Shown piece by piece: positions 13,501-25,061 of a DNA stretch of 64,000 bases; position 1 is the stretch's first letter, and every line of letters begins with the position of its first letter. Made by a program: the position numbers and the translations under genes. Location of the stretch: NCBI GenBank assembly GCA_004009845.1, contig RMBW01000009.1, forward strand, positions 496,001 to 560,000. The letters run 5' to 3'. The DNA comes from Davidsoniella eucalypti. Its lineage: Eukaryota > Ascomycota > Sordariomycetes > Microascales > Ceratocystidaceae. The notes below the pieces were generated by a model that was not told the origin of the DNA, searched no databases, and saw only the letters and a program-made list of their open reading frames with translations.

Positions 13501-16500
13501 GCTTGAAGGTGCACATTTAGGTTTACTTCGTTGCGTGGCCCGTTAGGTTTGTGCTTGTTTGTTATTATATCTACTAGAGTGACCTCGTCACTCTATCAAG
13601 TTGGATGTATTTTCGATCTACCCAGGGTTCGATTTGAGAATTCCAATTCTTCAAGCATGAAAAGTTGGAAGCTCATCGATGTCCACATTCTCATGACAGG
13701 ATAGAGGGGTCCAAAAAGCAGGGCTGGCAAGATGTATATATAGTTTTATGTAATTATAGAGAAGCAAAAACGACCGATATAATTGAATTGACAGTAATAA
13801 AGACCAATGTCAATAGTAGATAATCATAGCTGTACCAGGTGGCGGAGCAATGTTGACTAATATCGTGAAAACACCAAGATTACTTTAACGTATTATATTC
13901 ACCAATGATGATATAACCCAAAGAAACTTTCTACAAAGGAAGCATGGCCATTTTGTATTTTGCGGCTACGATATTGCATGGTTCATTAGCGGTTTATTTG
14001 TATTTCTTTCCTCTTCGTCCCGACCTTTTTTGTTTTGTACCTCATGTTCGGTGTGAATAGGAAGGCTGGATCAAAAAAACCCCAAAAGATGCAGGAAAAG
14101 AGAACAAGAGAGGACGGCCAAATATACTTGAAACCTGAATAGCGGCCTAGTAGAAAGGAGCTAAAGAAGCAAGGTACCGTTACGGAAACTTCTGTAACTG
14201 CCGCTGACTTTACACGCTACCAGTGCGACTTTGACCAGTGAGAAGCGGCCAAGAAAAGGGGAAGAAAAAAAAGAAGCAATAATAGCGCTGTGTCTTAATT
14301 GTCGATGCGACTACAACACAAAACGCCGAGAGATCAATAAATCGACTATGCTTTTTGAGGGATTCTAGAACATGGAAAAATAAATCTCCATTTGCCAGCC
14401 CAGCAAAAGAAAGAAAGAGAAAAAAAAAAGACAGTAAACAGTTGTCTCGGAGTATTTTGGCGTCGTTAACTGTGTATTTCCCTGCCATAGTTCGATATCA
14501 GATATACAGATAGATCGAGATATCTTATTGTTATATAGTGTCTAGTGATTGACACGAAACTGAGGGACTAACGCGAGGTAGATTGTGATCTTTTATGAGA
14601 TATCAAGATTGGGCCTCTGATCTACTTACTGTGTGTCTTTAATCTCTCATCGATACATTTCTCGATATTTTTGGATTATAGCACGATTACTACAAGAAGC
14701 CAAGATAAAATCACAGCAGAGAACGCACGAGCAGTTTGAAGAGGCAAGCTACATGGTAAATTATAAGCTTCTTAGAACGGACTAGGGATCTGATCTGTTT
14801 GTAGAACTAAACTACAAGTGAGGCTAAGGTTTTTTTTTTTTAAATTTTTTTTTTTAAGAATAAAGCACCTGTGATACCTGATTGCCCAAAGATATGTATG
14901 ACGAATTGGTGCACAGTCATCATCTTACCTACATATGTAGGTTCTGTAATATTGCCACCTCAGTGGTCTGGGGCCATCTCATGCTGCTGATAGCTAAAGC
15001 CCAGGCAGGAAAAGGGCAAAGAAGAAAACGGATGTGAAGAAGAACCCTAGGCATAGCCCGGCAAGCAACTATGCCATGCTAGGGCGCTGATAAGGCTAAG
15101 GCTAGCAGCATCGCTAGCAGGCCATTAGTAGGGAAAGCTAGTGCGTCAAGGTCGTTCCATCTTCTCTCTCCGGCGTCCAGTGAATTTGATCAAATAGCAC
15201 TAGAAAAAAAAGAAGCAGCAATATGAGATACAAGCTGTCTTGCTATCATGTTGGATGTGGTAGCATCCCAGTCGCTGCTAGGATTGTATGATCCCTTGTT
15301 TGTTCCAAAAAAGACGATTGGGTCAATTAGGCTTGCCGCCTCAAGAGCTCCTCCTATGCTGTTACTTGGTGGACTTCTTGCATTTTCCATGGTAGTAAAC
15401 CCAAAAGAAGCCTTGGAAGTGTACATAAGGCACATGCGGACTTGCATCTTCATACAGCTGCTATATACACAGATATCCAGTCGTGTGCGGCCTATGGAGA
15501 CAAATGACGATACCAGCTAACTGCGGCACTGGGAGTAAGTAGAGCCAAGCCATATCTGGGCTGGCCTGGCTCTCTTGTCAATGGAGCCAGGGTGGCCCCT
15601 GTACTGCAACAAAAGCCTGTGACTTCTTCTAACTTGAGCTACAACATTCAAACACAGCACCCCTGCTTCTGGCAACAAAAACAGACCAATAATGCTGGCG
15701 CTGAAGCCATGTTGAAGTCGATGCTTTCTATTTTCTATACAGGCGGGTGTCAAAAAAGAATGAAGAGCCAAGCTCATTTTCTTGGCTTTTTCGACTCCAA
15801 AGACAGGACATGAAGAAATAGAGAGTTGGCTGATTGGTTCATCGGCACAATCAAAAGAACGATCTGATCTGTTCGTGGATCGAACGGACCGCGGCAATAT
15901 GCGAAAGAAGCTTTGGTATAGAGTGAACTTCATGACAGGAATCTCTGTATACTCTTCTTTGTAGTTTCTATATTCTTGAAGATGGTCTACCTGTGTACAT
16001 TGACTTATCCTACATAATTACCGTCCAGCCAAAAAAAAAATAGAAAAAAAATAGTACACATCGGCAGGGTTACATTGCAACTTCACCCAATTCACTGCAA
16101 CTGTGGCTTTCTCTCGCTCACCTGTAGTCTCCCTTTTGATTGATACGACATGGAATTGAAATCTCGATCCAAGAGGGGAGAAGGCAGCTTAGAGCTACAG
16201 AACTATCGACAAGACTGAGAGCAATAGACACGGCATGATTATCACAATGAACACGAGAACCCTGAAGATTTGAAGTTGAAGCTTTAGCAGAGCCAACATA
16301 TAACTGGTGAAGTAGTCATAGTTATAGAGGGGCGCCAAGTTGTTCATCGACAGGGAAACGCAAGGGCTAGTCACCACATGAATAGGAATATGGAACATGG
16401 ATCTGGTCTGTAATGGTGGTATGGCAGCATGGAAGAAGGGAGGGGAAGGCTAATGGTAGGATGAAGGGGAGAGAAATAGAAGAAGAATAAGAGAGCACTA

Positions 16501-18700
16501 CAGAACAAGCAACAAGGAAAAAAAAACAAGGGAAAATGGCTAGGGAGGAGAAGGGAAGGAATCGAGGATGGAGGAAGGGAACAAGAAAGCAGTTTTGGTC
16601 ATGTTCACCACCATATTAGGACCCATCCTAGCACCGTACCCTTGCTCGTTTATATTCATCTCGTGCTGTGTGTTTCTGCTGCTCGTTGAAGAGGGAAGAG
16701 GGAAGTATCTGTATGGCGGAGATAGATGATAACAAAAGCCAACGCCGCAGCATATTACAGCCGTACTCTTGCTTCGCTCAAAGGAAATAGAGAAACGGCT
16801 AAAGAATCACCAAGAGAAAGTTCGGCCTAGTGCTAGATAGACTTGTAAGCATGGGCAAATTGGTTAATGGCTAGCAGAAATGGAAATCTAGTAGCATGCT
16901 GGTCAGCAAACCGGCTGGGTTTCGCTTCCTTTGTCTCTCAGCCCATGCGCGTTCTCATGGTTTCTACTGCTATTTCACTCTTTATTGCGTTCTTTGTTGT
17001 GTTTGTACATGGCTATATATCTTTCCTTTTTTTAATTTTTCGTTTAGTTAAGCGGCAGCAAGTAGGCTCTGGTTGAGCTGTTGAATCACGTCGCTGTATA
17101 TATGGTGTAGTAGCACTAGTGATTCTGCAAGAAAACTAAATGGCCACTACCAACATCTTGCTATACGACTACAGATGGTTTCATGAATGATAGCATATAA
17201 TAATGGATGGTGCGTACGCTTGTAGGCAATATCTCAACCTGCATGTGGTGTACAAGTGATCCAACGTACAAAACTAAACAAGTGAACCTTTTTTCCTTCT
17301 TCCTTGGCAAGAAGGACTAGCAGGAAAACGGGTGTCTTTCTTTTCTGGTGGCGTTTCTGATGCTGCAACGGCAACTGTCCCTCCGGGATAAGCCAGGCAT
17401 TACCGCAACGAAAAGAGCTCACAGACATCGTTCTCAGCATCACGCAGAGGCGATTAAGAGAGCTTTGCTATGTAAACAAAGACACGGCACATACAACACG
17501 CCCCTTGTGCAGTATGGACAGCACGACATGCTCGTTGAGCTGTCCGTCTATTTGCCATTCTGTACAATGTAGTTGTTATTTCCTCTCACTCGCCCGTCGA
17601 CCCAATGTACATGTGCAGAACTTGGGCGAGGACTGCGACCTTTAGGTGAAAGCAACCTTGTCACTTCAGCACGGGGGAACGTATCTTTCAGGAGGGAGGG
17701 AGAGGGATAGAAGAGAGGGGTTCTTTATTTTTGGGATGGGATTTGGCATCTTAGTAGCAGAACAGTACGATGTTTTGAGATATGTTTCTTGTATTCGTGA
17801 ACTGGGCAGACACTTGTATATGGTCTCGTTCCGCATGTCACGAAAGGCAAGCGGCATTTACACCAGGATGGGACAGCGCACAGAAGACGAGACACTCCAG
17901 AGGCCCGAAGGAGGAGACGACGGTGATGGTAGAGACGTCTATTTGCCGAGTAGAGCACCAATTCAATGCATGTGGGGAACCCGCCACTTTTAGGACTTAT
18001 GCCACTTAGTGTACTATACTTGTACTATGGGTATATCTGTAGGTGTAGCCGCAAATATACATACTAATCTGTATGTACATACAAGTGCATTCGGGCTTTA
18101 GATGCTGTAGTATACAAACAATCTAGCCATTGTCGCAGTAGCTACTGGAGTTGTCAAGATTCGTCAAGAGGCCACTTCACTAGGCCGGACTCTTCAGGGT
18201 CAATGTATTATACATATGTACACATGTATGTCGTAGCGTTGGTTGACGACCGTAAAAGGCGGCCTGATGTTTTGATCGCCGCGACTATGGTATTTTGCTT
18301 AGCTAGACCTTCTGTTGTGTTCTTGTAGCCCACTGTAGCCGTGATTGTGCTGTATTTGCTGGGCGTCCACTATAATTTCAAGCTAGGCTGCTATAAAGCC
18401 TACTTCTAGTACACCTTTTTTTTCTTTGGACTGGGCGTTGGGCTGCATTGGCCCCACAGCCCAGCCAATATTTTCTTTACTTTTGTCCTTTTCCAGTATC
18501 TCTCGAATAGACTATCTTGTGCTGGCAAGTTCTTACTGCGAACCAACCACAAGTCAAAAACCAATAGCCAAGCTGTCTTCCATCAGAGGCTCGCTTGCTT
18601 ATATTTTAGTTTACCTCCTGCGTTTTTCTGTATTTTTACATCGACAGGACGGACTCTCATAGTGACGCTTCATCTCATGTTGCAGCGTCTTTCTCTTCAT
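7540..18700. other. Large region without recognisable genes
   Basis: About 11 kb of AT-rich DNA in which I can support no gene. The longest open frames (about 80-115 codons, for example 10978-11319 and 17646-17993) are of low complexity or unlike any family and lack matching splice signals or antisense contrast. Scattered TACATA/TATGTA microsatellite-like stretches occur (near 9671-9692, 10815-10826, 13044-13056 and 18070-18081), as well as T and A homopolymers (for example 14831-14857). No transposase, reverse transcriptase, long terminal repeat or tRNA was recognised. The part next to 7540 contains the aminopeptidase promoter. Confidence 0.5.
9671..9693. repeat. TACA/CATA simple repeat
   Basis: A short microsatellite of CATA/TACATG units (tatacatacatgcatacata). 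Similar short TACATA/TATGTA clusters recur through the non-coding DNA of this window, for example near 10815, 13044, 18070, 18212, 41276 and 45535. They look like ordinary simple-sequence DNA of this genome. Confidence 0.6.
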
Positions 18701-19929
18701 ATTTTTTATTTTTATATTGAATATCTCTCCCCTTCATAGTTTCCTTTCAGACTATAGCCAAGCAACATACTGCTCTTCTTTCCGGCTAATCGAACGCTCG
18801 CACCCACTTTCACTTTCACTGTCACTTTTTTTTTTTTTTTTTGCTTCCACAATTTTGTCTGGTTCAGGCCTAGCTCAAGCCTGACTTTGACTTTTGACGT
18901 CTAGCCTAGCACCCAAGACGCCTAGAACCTAGTTGGAATTTATACTACCGCCCGGCACCAATCTAGTTTTAGGACTTCTAGCTAGTTGGTTACTTGCACC
19001 CATTTCCACGTTAACTTTCTTTCCTTATGCCCACGCTTCTCTTCCCTCTTTTCTTCCTCTCACATCCACACAGCAACCCATCACCATTTTTTTTGGGCTT
19101 CGATTTTTTCTTCACTTTTCTTTCGGCATACATTGATTGCCGAAGCTTCGGATCGCCTTTCCGTTTATCTGACCGGCGCTCCTCTTATTCTTATCCTTTT
19201 TATCTTTTATTTATATTTTATATTTTTCTTTTCTTCCCCGAGCGTGACCATTAGTCAAATCCAACACTCTTCGTATCCTTTTGCGCTTCTCGCATGTTTT
19301 ATTCCTCCCTATTTGGAGAAATCGTTCCTCACGCACCCGTACCGCGGCCTCTTCCATTCCCGTTCGTCGGCCTTTTTCACCGCACATCACAAGTCCAAAA
19401 CTTGCGATTGCGGCTTCTTATTGTCTGATTTGGTGGCTATCGTTGTTTATATCGACCAAACCAGACACTGCAGCTACCGTAGTTGCCGGATTCACGCCTG
19501 AACACACCTTCTTCCTATCTTTTTCTCGACAGCGTCGTCCGATCCTCACTAGCTTTTGCTCTCATCCCGTTCTTATCGCTTGTCAACTTCCTCTACGATC
19601 TCGGGGTTGCTGCTTCTACTTTGCCCTTCGCTTGTACTAGAATCAAGACACTGTCGCGAGAATCTGGCCTGCCCATTTATATCTTATCACACCCGCCGCC
19701 ATTCCTTGTAGCGGTTCGCGAATAGAGTCCTATTTTCTATCGCGTTAGGCGACTGATCGAGCTGCAAGCCTGTGTCGTATTCTGGGTACTTTCTCACTGG
19801 CTCTAGTTGCGCTGACCATCCACTGCCGGGCGCGTTCCCGTTTTCTTTTCTCGGTCAACTTGACCTTCTGGCGCTAGCCATCACAATACTGAACATCAAT
19901 CAGTACCACCTCGACTTTTCGCTGGCAAC
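18701..19929 (+). promoter_or_regulatory. Pyrimidine-rich upstream region and leader of the Med15 gene
   Basis: The 1.2 kb before the Med15 start is dominated by T and C on the + strand (long TTTCTT/CTTTC blocks at about 18820-19260), as is typical of filamentous-fungal promoters and 5' leaders. An open frame at 18986-19501 runs through it but is just the translation of this biased composition (Phe/Ser/Leu-rich) and is not counted as a gene. No upstream ATG is seen in the last 60 bases before 19930. Confidence 0.5.
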
Positions 19930-22900
19930 ATGCAACCCCAACATATGATGTTCCGCCGGCAGGCCCCGATGGGCCAGCAAGCAAACAGCCGGCCTATGGC
20001 CAACATGCAGATGTCTGGTATCCAGGCCTTTATCCTTCGTGAAATCATACAAAACCAGCGCACTGTTCAAGGCTGGCAAAATACTGTCCAACATAACGAA
20101 CGGGCCGTAAAGACCTTTCAATTGTGAGTAGCCTCTGCTTCGTCGTTTCCTCCCTTACCTCGTCTGTTTAGAGTCTATCTCGCAAAGCCTTGATGTTACT
20201 TGCTTTGCTCCACAACGTTCCGCCCCAAGGGAAGCCTCAAACGCGGACTGCGTACTTTTGCACCAGAATTATAAAACTCTGGCAATGATCGATTGTTACA
20301 ACACTACAAAATCCAGAAACACTAAATATATATATCTTGCATATTCTAACCTTTGTTTTTTCTTTCTTTTTTATAGAATTACTAGCATGGTCCTTGCTAC
20401 GGAGTATAAGGATGTCCAGGCAGTCACCGAGAGCTGTATAGCATTTGAACGTGAGACTTTTTACAATTCACCGGATAGAGTAAGTTCCCTAGCGGTTTTA
20501 GTAACCAACTTTAACCTCTTCCATATTATCCCCACGCTTAAGATGATGACCTTATATTAATCAATGAAACTTTCAATAGAGCATATACGATAACCAAATG
20601 CAAGCAAAACTAAACGAAGCATACACGCAACGGAAGATGATGGAACCGAACCTGCAAAACGGCATGAATTTCCAGATGCAACAAGCCCAAATGCAACAAG
20701 CTCAGGCTCAAGCCCAGGCTCAAGCCCAAGCACAAGCCCAAGCACGACTGTCCAACTTGAACCCCAACTTGAACCCTCAACTTCAAGCTGCCCTCATGGC
20801 TCAGAACCAGTCCATGAATCATGCAATGCCACCCAACGGCAAGCCACAGACCCAACAGCAACAGCAGCAACAACAGATGCGCTTGCAGCAATTCCGTTTG
20901 CAACAGCATCAGCAACAGCAGCAACAGCAACAAGCCCAAGCTGCCCAACAGCAACAGCAACAGCAGGCTGCCCAACAGCAGCAACAACAACAGCAACAGC
21001 AACAGCAGATGGGCTTTTCCATCGGCATGCCAAACGCTAATGTTCCTGCTATCATGGGCCAGAACCCCCAGATGCCTGGCGTGAACGCTAACCAGCCACG
21101 ACCTAACAACTCGACAGTTGATCTCACACCAGCTGAACGCGCCCAGGCCATCGAGCTTGCCGCCAAACACTTCCAGAGCATGCCAGATGCCCAAAAGGAG
21201 AACTACCGTCAAATAATGCGTGGCATTAACAACCCGAATATAGCCCGACTTGAGCAAGAAGGAAAAGACCTCGCCCTCCTCGCTATGCAGAAGGAAACAA
21301 TTGCGCGGTTTGTCCGCGATAAAACGGCTGCACTGAACAACCGCCAAACTCAGAATAACAACCCGAACCTTTTGCAGCAACAGCAACAACAGCAGCAGAT
21401 GCAGCAAAATCAACGGTTGCAGCAGCAGCAGCAGCAACAACAACAACAACAACAACAAGCGGCGTTGAACCAGCAGCGGATGAACATGAGCATGAATCAG
21501 CCAGGCGGGTTAGGCAACTCCGATTTCCAATTCGACACTCTTAACACTGCTACTAAGCCAGGTGGTGTTATGGGCCCCGACATCGGGTTGAATCAGATAG
21601 GGATGAACGGCAATAATGGCAACGCCGGCATGACCATCCCACAACAAATGGGGGTTATGGGTAATCGCCCCGGCATGATGCCAAACCAAGGTGCTCGCCC
21701 TAATGGTCAGCCCAACGGGATGATCGCTAATGGCATGGGCACTACTCCCCAAGTTACTCCGAGTCTCATGCAAGCAAGACAAAATATGCTCCAACAACAA
21801 CAACAGCAGCAGCAGCAGCAACAGCAAAACGGAGTCGCGGGCCATTTACAGAACCAGCCAGGTCCTGGTGTTAATGACATCAACAGACTAGCCGGCCAGA
21901 GCTCCCAGCAGCAAATGGTTGGCATGGGAGTTGGTCCTCAGCAGTCGCTGCAGCAAGCTGGCGACATCGCTAACAATCCCGGCGCACCTTTCACCAACAA
22001 CCTGAATCCTTTATTCAACCAGCAAGCACAAAACCCACAAGGTGCTACTCAGCAGCGGTACAATGCTCTTGCTGCCCACCCTACCTTCGCTCAGGTCATT
22101 GCAACTCTGGCCCCAGAGATCAAGGCTCGCTTGTTGACGTTGACCCCCGAGCAGCTGACGGATTATCTTCAACGACAAAGTCAACAGCGCCCGGCCCAGC
22201 AAAATGCCAATGGCCAGATTGGTGTTACAGGCCCCGGAATCAACAACCCGCTTGCCCAACTTCATCAGCAGAATGCCCAGCGTCAGAACAACATGGCGGC
22301 CAACAACCCCGCGCCGAATATGCAACAACAAGTCCTACGTCAGCAGATGGATCAGATGGAACTGCCAAAGTTTCCACCTAATCTCGGTCTCCCAGCAGAG
22401 CTCAAGACCTGGGCACAACTGAAGCAGTGGCTTACTCAGAACGCCTCTTCCTTACCACCGAACTTAGCTAGTAACCAAGGTAAATTGTTGGAATGGCAAA
22501 GCAAGCAGTGGATTCTACTCCAGCAGCGTCTATCGCAGCAAAACGGCGGCATCGGTCAGACTGCTGGGCAACCCCAACTCAACCAGAATGTCCTTCAACA
22601 ATCTGGTATCAACACCGCTGGTATGCCCGGTGGTCCACAACAACCGGGTGGCAAGCCTCCAAATGCCGTGGCGAACAGCAATATCAATACTCTTCTTGCT
22701 AATAGACCGGATATCGTCGCTCGTCTGCAGAACATGACCGTCACGCCTGCCGAGGTTGCACGGGTGCGTAACACGCATCCCCAGTATTCTGAAGAGAAAG
22801 CCCGTCAGATCTGCCTGCAGTTCAAGCAGAACAGCTTTCTCAAGACGCTGCAACAAAATATGAACGGCGGCCCTATTATGCAGCAGTCTCCCTCGCAGCA

Positions 22901-25061
22901 GATGCAAGCCCAACAGATGCAGGCTCAACAGATGCAGGCTCAACAGATGCAGGCCCAGCAGATGCAGGCTCAGCAGTCTCAGCAATCGCACCAAGGCCTG
23001 AAGACTCTCCAGCAGCAGAACCAACTCGGATTGCAGAGCGCCGCTCCAATCATGGCTGGTCCCCAAATTCCGGTCACGACCAGTCCAGTCCAGATGAATC
23101 CGGCTATGACACAAGCTGTTCCGATGCAGAATCGTGGCAGCCAAATGTCACACATGTCGCCACAACAGCCCATGACACAGCCTGTACCTAGCCCTGCTAT
23201 GCAGAACGTGGCCATGACCCCTCAGCTATCTGGTGGCCAGATGCAGAATAATCCATCTACCGCGCCTACACCGGTTACTACCGAGGCGGCCCAGCCATTC
23301 AAGATGCGGGCCCCGAGAACGGCATCTGGCCAGCAACGGCCACCACAACAGCAACAACAGCCCCAGTCGCAACTGCAGCAACAGCAACCACCGCAGCAAC
23401 AGCAACAGCAGTTCCAGCAGCCTAACATGTCACCTGCTCAGGGTGGCCGCAATCTCAAACGCTCAATCACTGATGATGCCGCACAAGCTTCTACGATTCA
23501 ACCATCAAAGAACCAGCAGGCTCCTGGCATCGCGCAACCAGCCGCCAAGGGCCAACCGATGGCCAACCCTGCACTTGGTGCTGCTGCAACTGGAAGACTG
23601 CATGGCATCAAAGATGTAATCAACAATATCAATCACAAGCTCAATTCCCAGATTTACCCGGAAATCCCCATGGGAAACAATCAACGGGACACTGTTATTC
23701 AAGCCATCGTGAACCTCAACAAAACAATAGCACGCTGTATCAAGACGATCATTCATGGCTATCTGATTTCAGGAGACGAGGAATTGGTGCGCTGTGCCTA
23801 CGGTGCCAAGCATCGTGTATCGGCTCAGTATGTTGATACAAAGGATGAGACAGCTGGATTCAAGAATGTCTTGACTATCGATCTCCCGGAGATCAAAGAA
23901 TGCAATGCTACCTTTGACCGCGCCCTAGAGAGATCAAGATCTATTCTCCAGAGCGTTAAGGATATGCGATCTGCTGCTAGTACTGATTCTTCTTCCTCTG
24001 CTCCTGCTGCAGTTCTTCCTGCGCTTACTACAGCGGCACCAACTGCTTCTGACGCTTCAAATGCTTCTGGTATGGCCAAGAACAGCGCTTACCAGGTACC
24101 TTCTACATCGCCCAACGGTCTTCCCAACTACTCGAAGGACCTTAAGAACGTCACAAATCTGCAGCTACCACCCCGCAAAAAGACCAAGACATCTTCGGCT
24201 CCGACTGCTCCGGGCGTTGCAAATGTAGCCGCATCTAGCAGCATCATTACGACGACATCGCCTGGACAAATTGGCGTCACTTCTCCCGAACTGATCAAGT
24301 CGACGCCTGCCACTATCGCCACTCCTATCACCGTTGCTACACCTGGCGATTCGTCCAAGGCTACGCCTGTAGCCCCAGCTGCCACACCTGCACCTACAAC
24401 GAAACCCATGTTCATGTGCAATGAGCAGTTCTGCGACTTCGCACGTATTGGATTCCCTACCGAAGAGGCCAGGGATAGTCATATCCTAAACATACATCAA
24501 AAGATCAAGCAAGATCCTATGGGATACCTCAACAAGAACATCGAAGACGTTCAGGCATCGTTCGCAGCTTCGGAGCCAACCGCTACGGGTACTGCTTCCC
24601 TAGCGGCAACCTCACGTGAGGCATCGGTTGCACAGTCTCATGAAGAGTCCACGTTCCAGCCCCTCATGACCAAGATTGACTTAGTCAACACAGTCGGATC
24701 GTCGGATATTTTCAACTATGTTAGCGAAGATTACTCGTCTTTGGGAATGGACGGCCAGTCGCCCATGCTTGAAGGATCTGGCGATGTGCTGACAGCAGAG
24801 TCGATCAACGAGCCACAGGACCCCGATGACATACCTCGGGAAATAGATTTTTCTGTTTCTGATGACCTCGGCTTAGGCCTGTTCCGTGAGTCGCACAAGG
24901 CTTCGGAATGGCTCGAGGACCACGTCAACAACTCTAACGGCTTTGGTCCATACGATCTTCCGGTCGAAGATGACTTGCTAGGCCGTGGAGTATATGGCGG
25001 CCGTATTGATTACGATGATTTTGACTTTGATACCATGGTGGAAACGGGCAACTTTGATTAA
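19930..25061 (+). CDS. MED15: Mediator of RNA polymerase II transcription subunit 15 (Gal11-type)
   Basis: Three exons, 19930-20123, 20377-20479 and 20580-25061, with introns of 253 and 100 bp (GTGAGT..TAG and GTAAGT..TAG), give 1592 residues. Residues about 23-110 fit a KIX-type activator-binding domain: a helix with ILREIIQNQR, the GWQNTV..ER segment, then AFERETFYNSPDRSIYDNQ leading to a basic helix. Next come long Gln/Met/Asn-rich segments with runs of up to about 13 Gln. They are interrupted by short ordered helices around residues 280-345 (ERAQAIELAAKHFQSMP) and 600-650 (AHPTFAQVIATLAPEIKARL), and followed by a conserved-looking block at about 1110-1230. A Cys-x4-Cys-x15-His-x4-His motif lies at C1379, C1384, H1400 and H1405, and the C-terminus is acidic. 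Med15 is a Mediator tail subunit that receives signals from transcription activators in the nucleus. The domain pattern makes the family call strong; exact exon 1 needs transcript support. Confidence 0.9.
20697..20744 (+). repeat. In-frame CAA-GCN (Gln-Ala) repeat in Med15
   Basis: Eight consecutive Gln-Ala dipeptides are encoded by mixed CAA/CAG and GCT/GCC/GCA codons. Codon mixing suggests an older, fairly stable array rather than a fresh slippage expansion. Confidence 0.85.
20858..21009 (+). repeat. Polyglutamine tracts in Med15 (first cluster)
   Basis: Several CAG/CAA runs separated by Met, Leu, His or Ala-Ala encode Gln tracts of about 7-12 residues. Further tracts follow at about 21376-21396, 21418-21459 and 21792-21829. 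These match the disordered glutamine-rich part of fungal Med15 proteins and are likely to vary in length between strains. Confidence 0.85.
22896..22970 (+). repeat. 15-bp tandem repeat (5 copies) in Med15
   Basis: Five tandem 15-base units (consensus CAACAGATGCAGGCT) encode five copies of Gln-Gln-Met-Gln-Ala. Units differ only at synonymous positions, so the array is nearly perfect at the protein level and a candidate for copy-number variation. Confidence 0.9.

Noticed and set aside
18986..19501. 171-codon Phe/Ser-rich frame upstream of Med15
   Set aside because: Explained by the pyrimidine-rich leader composition; no homology seen and no splice link to Med15.
20610..21458. 282-codon Leu-rich minus-strand frame
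   Set aside because: It is the antisense of CAG/CAA repeats in Med15 (CTG/TTG reads as Leu).
22530..23144. 204-codon minus-strand frame
   Set aside because: Antisense shadow of the Med15 repeat-rich exon.
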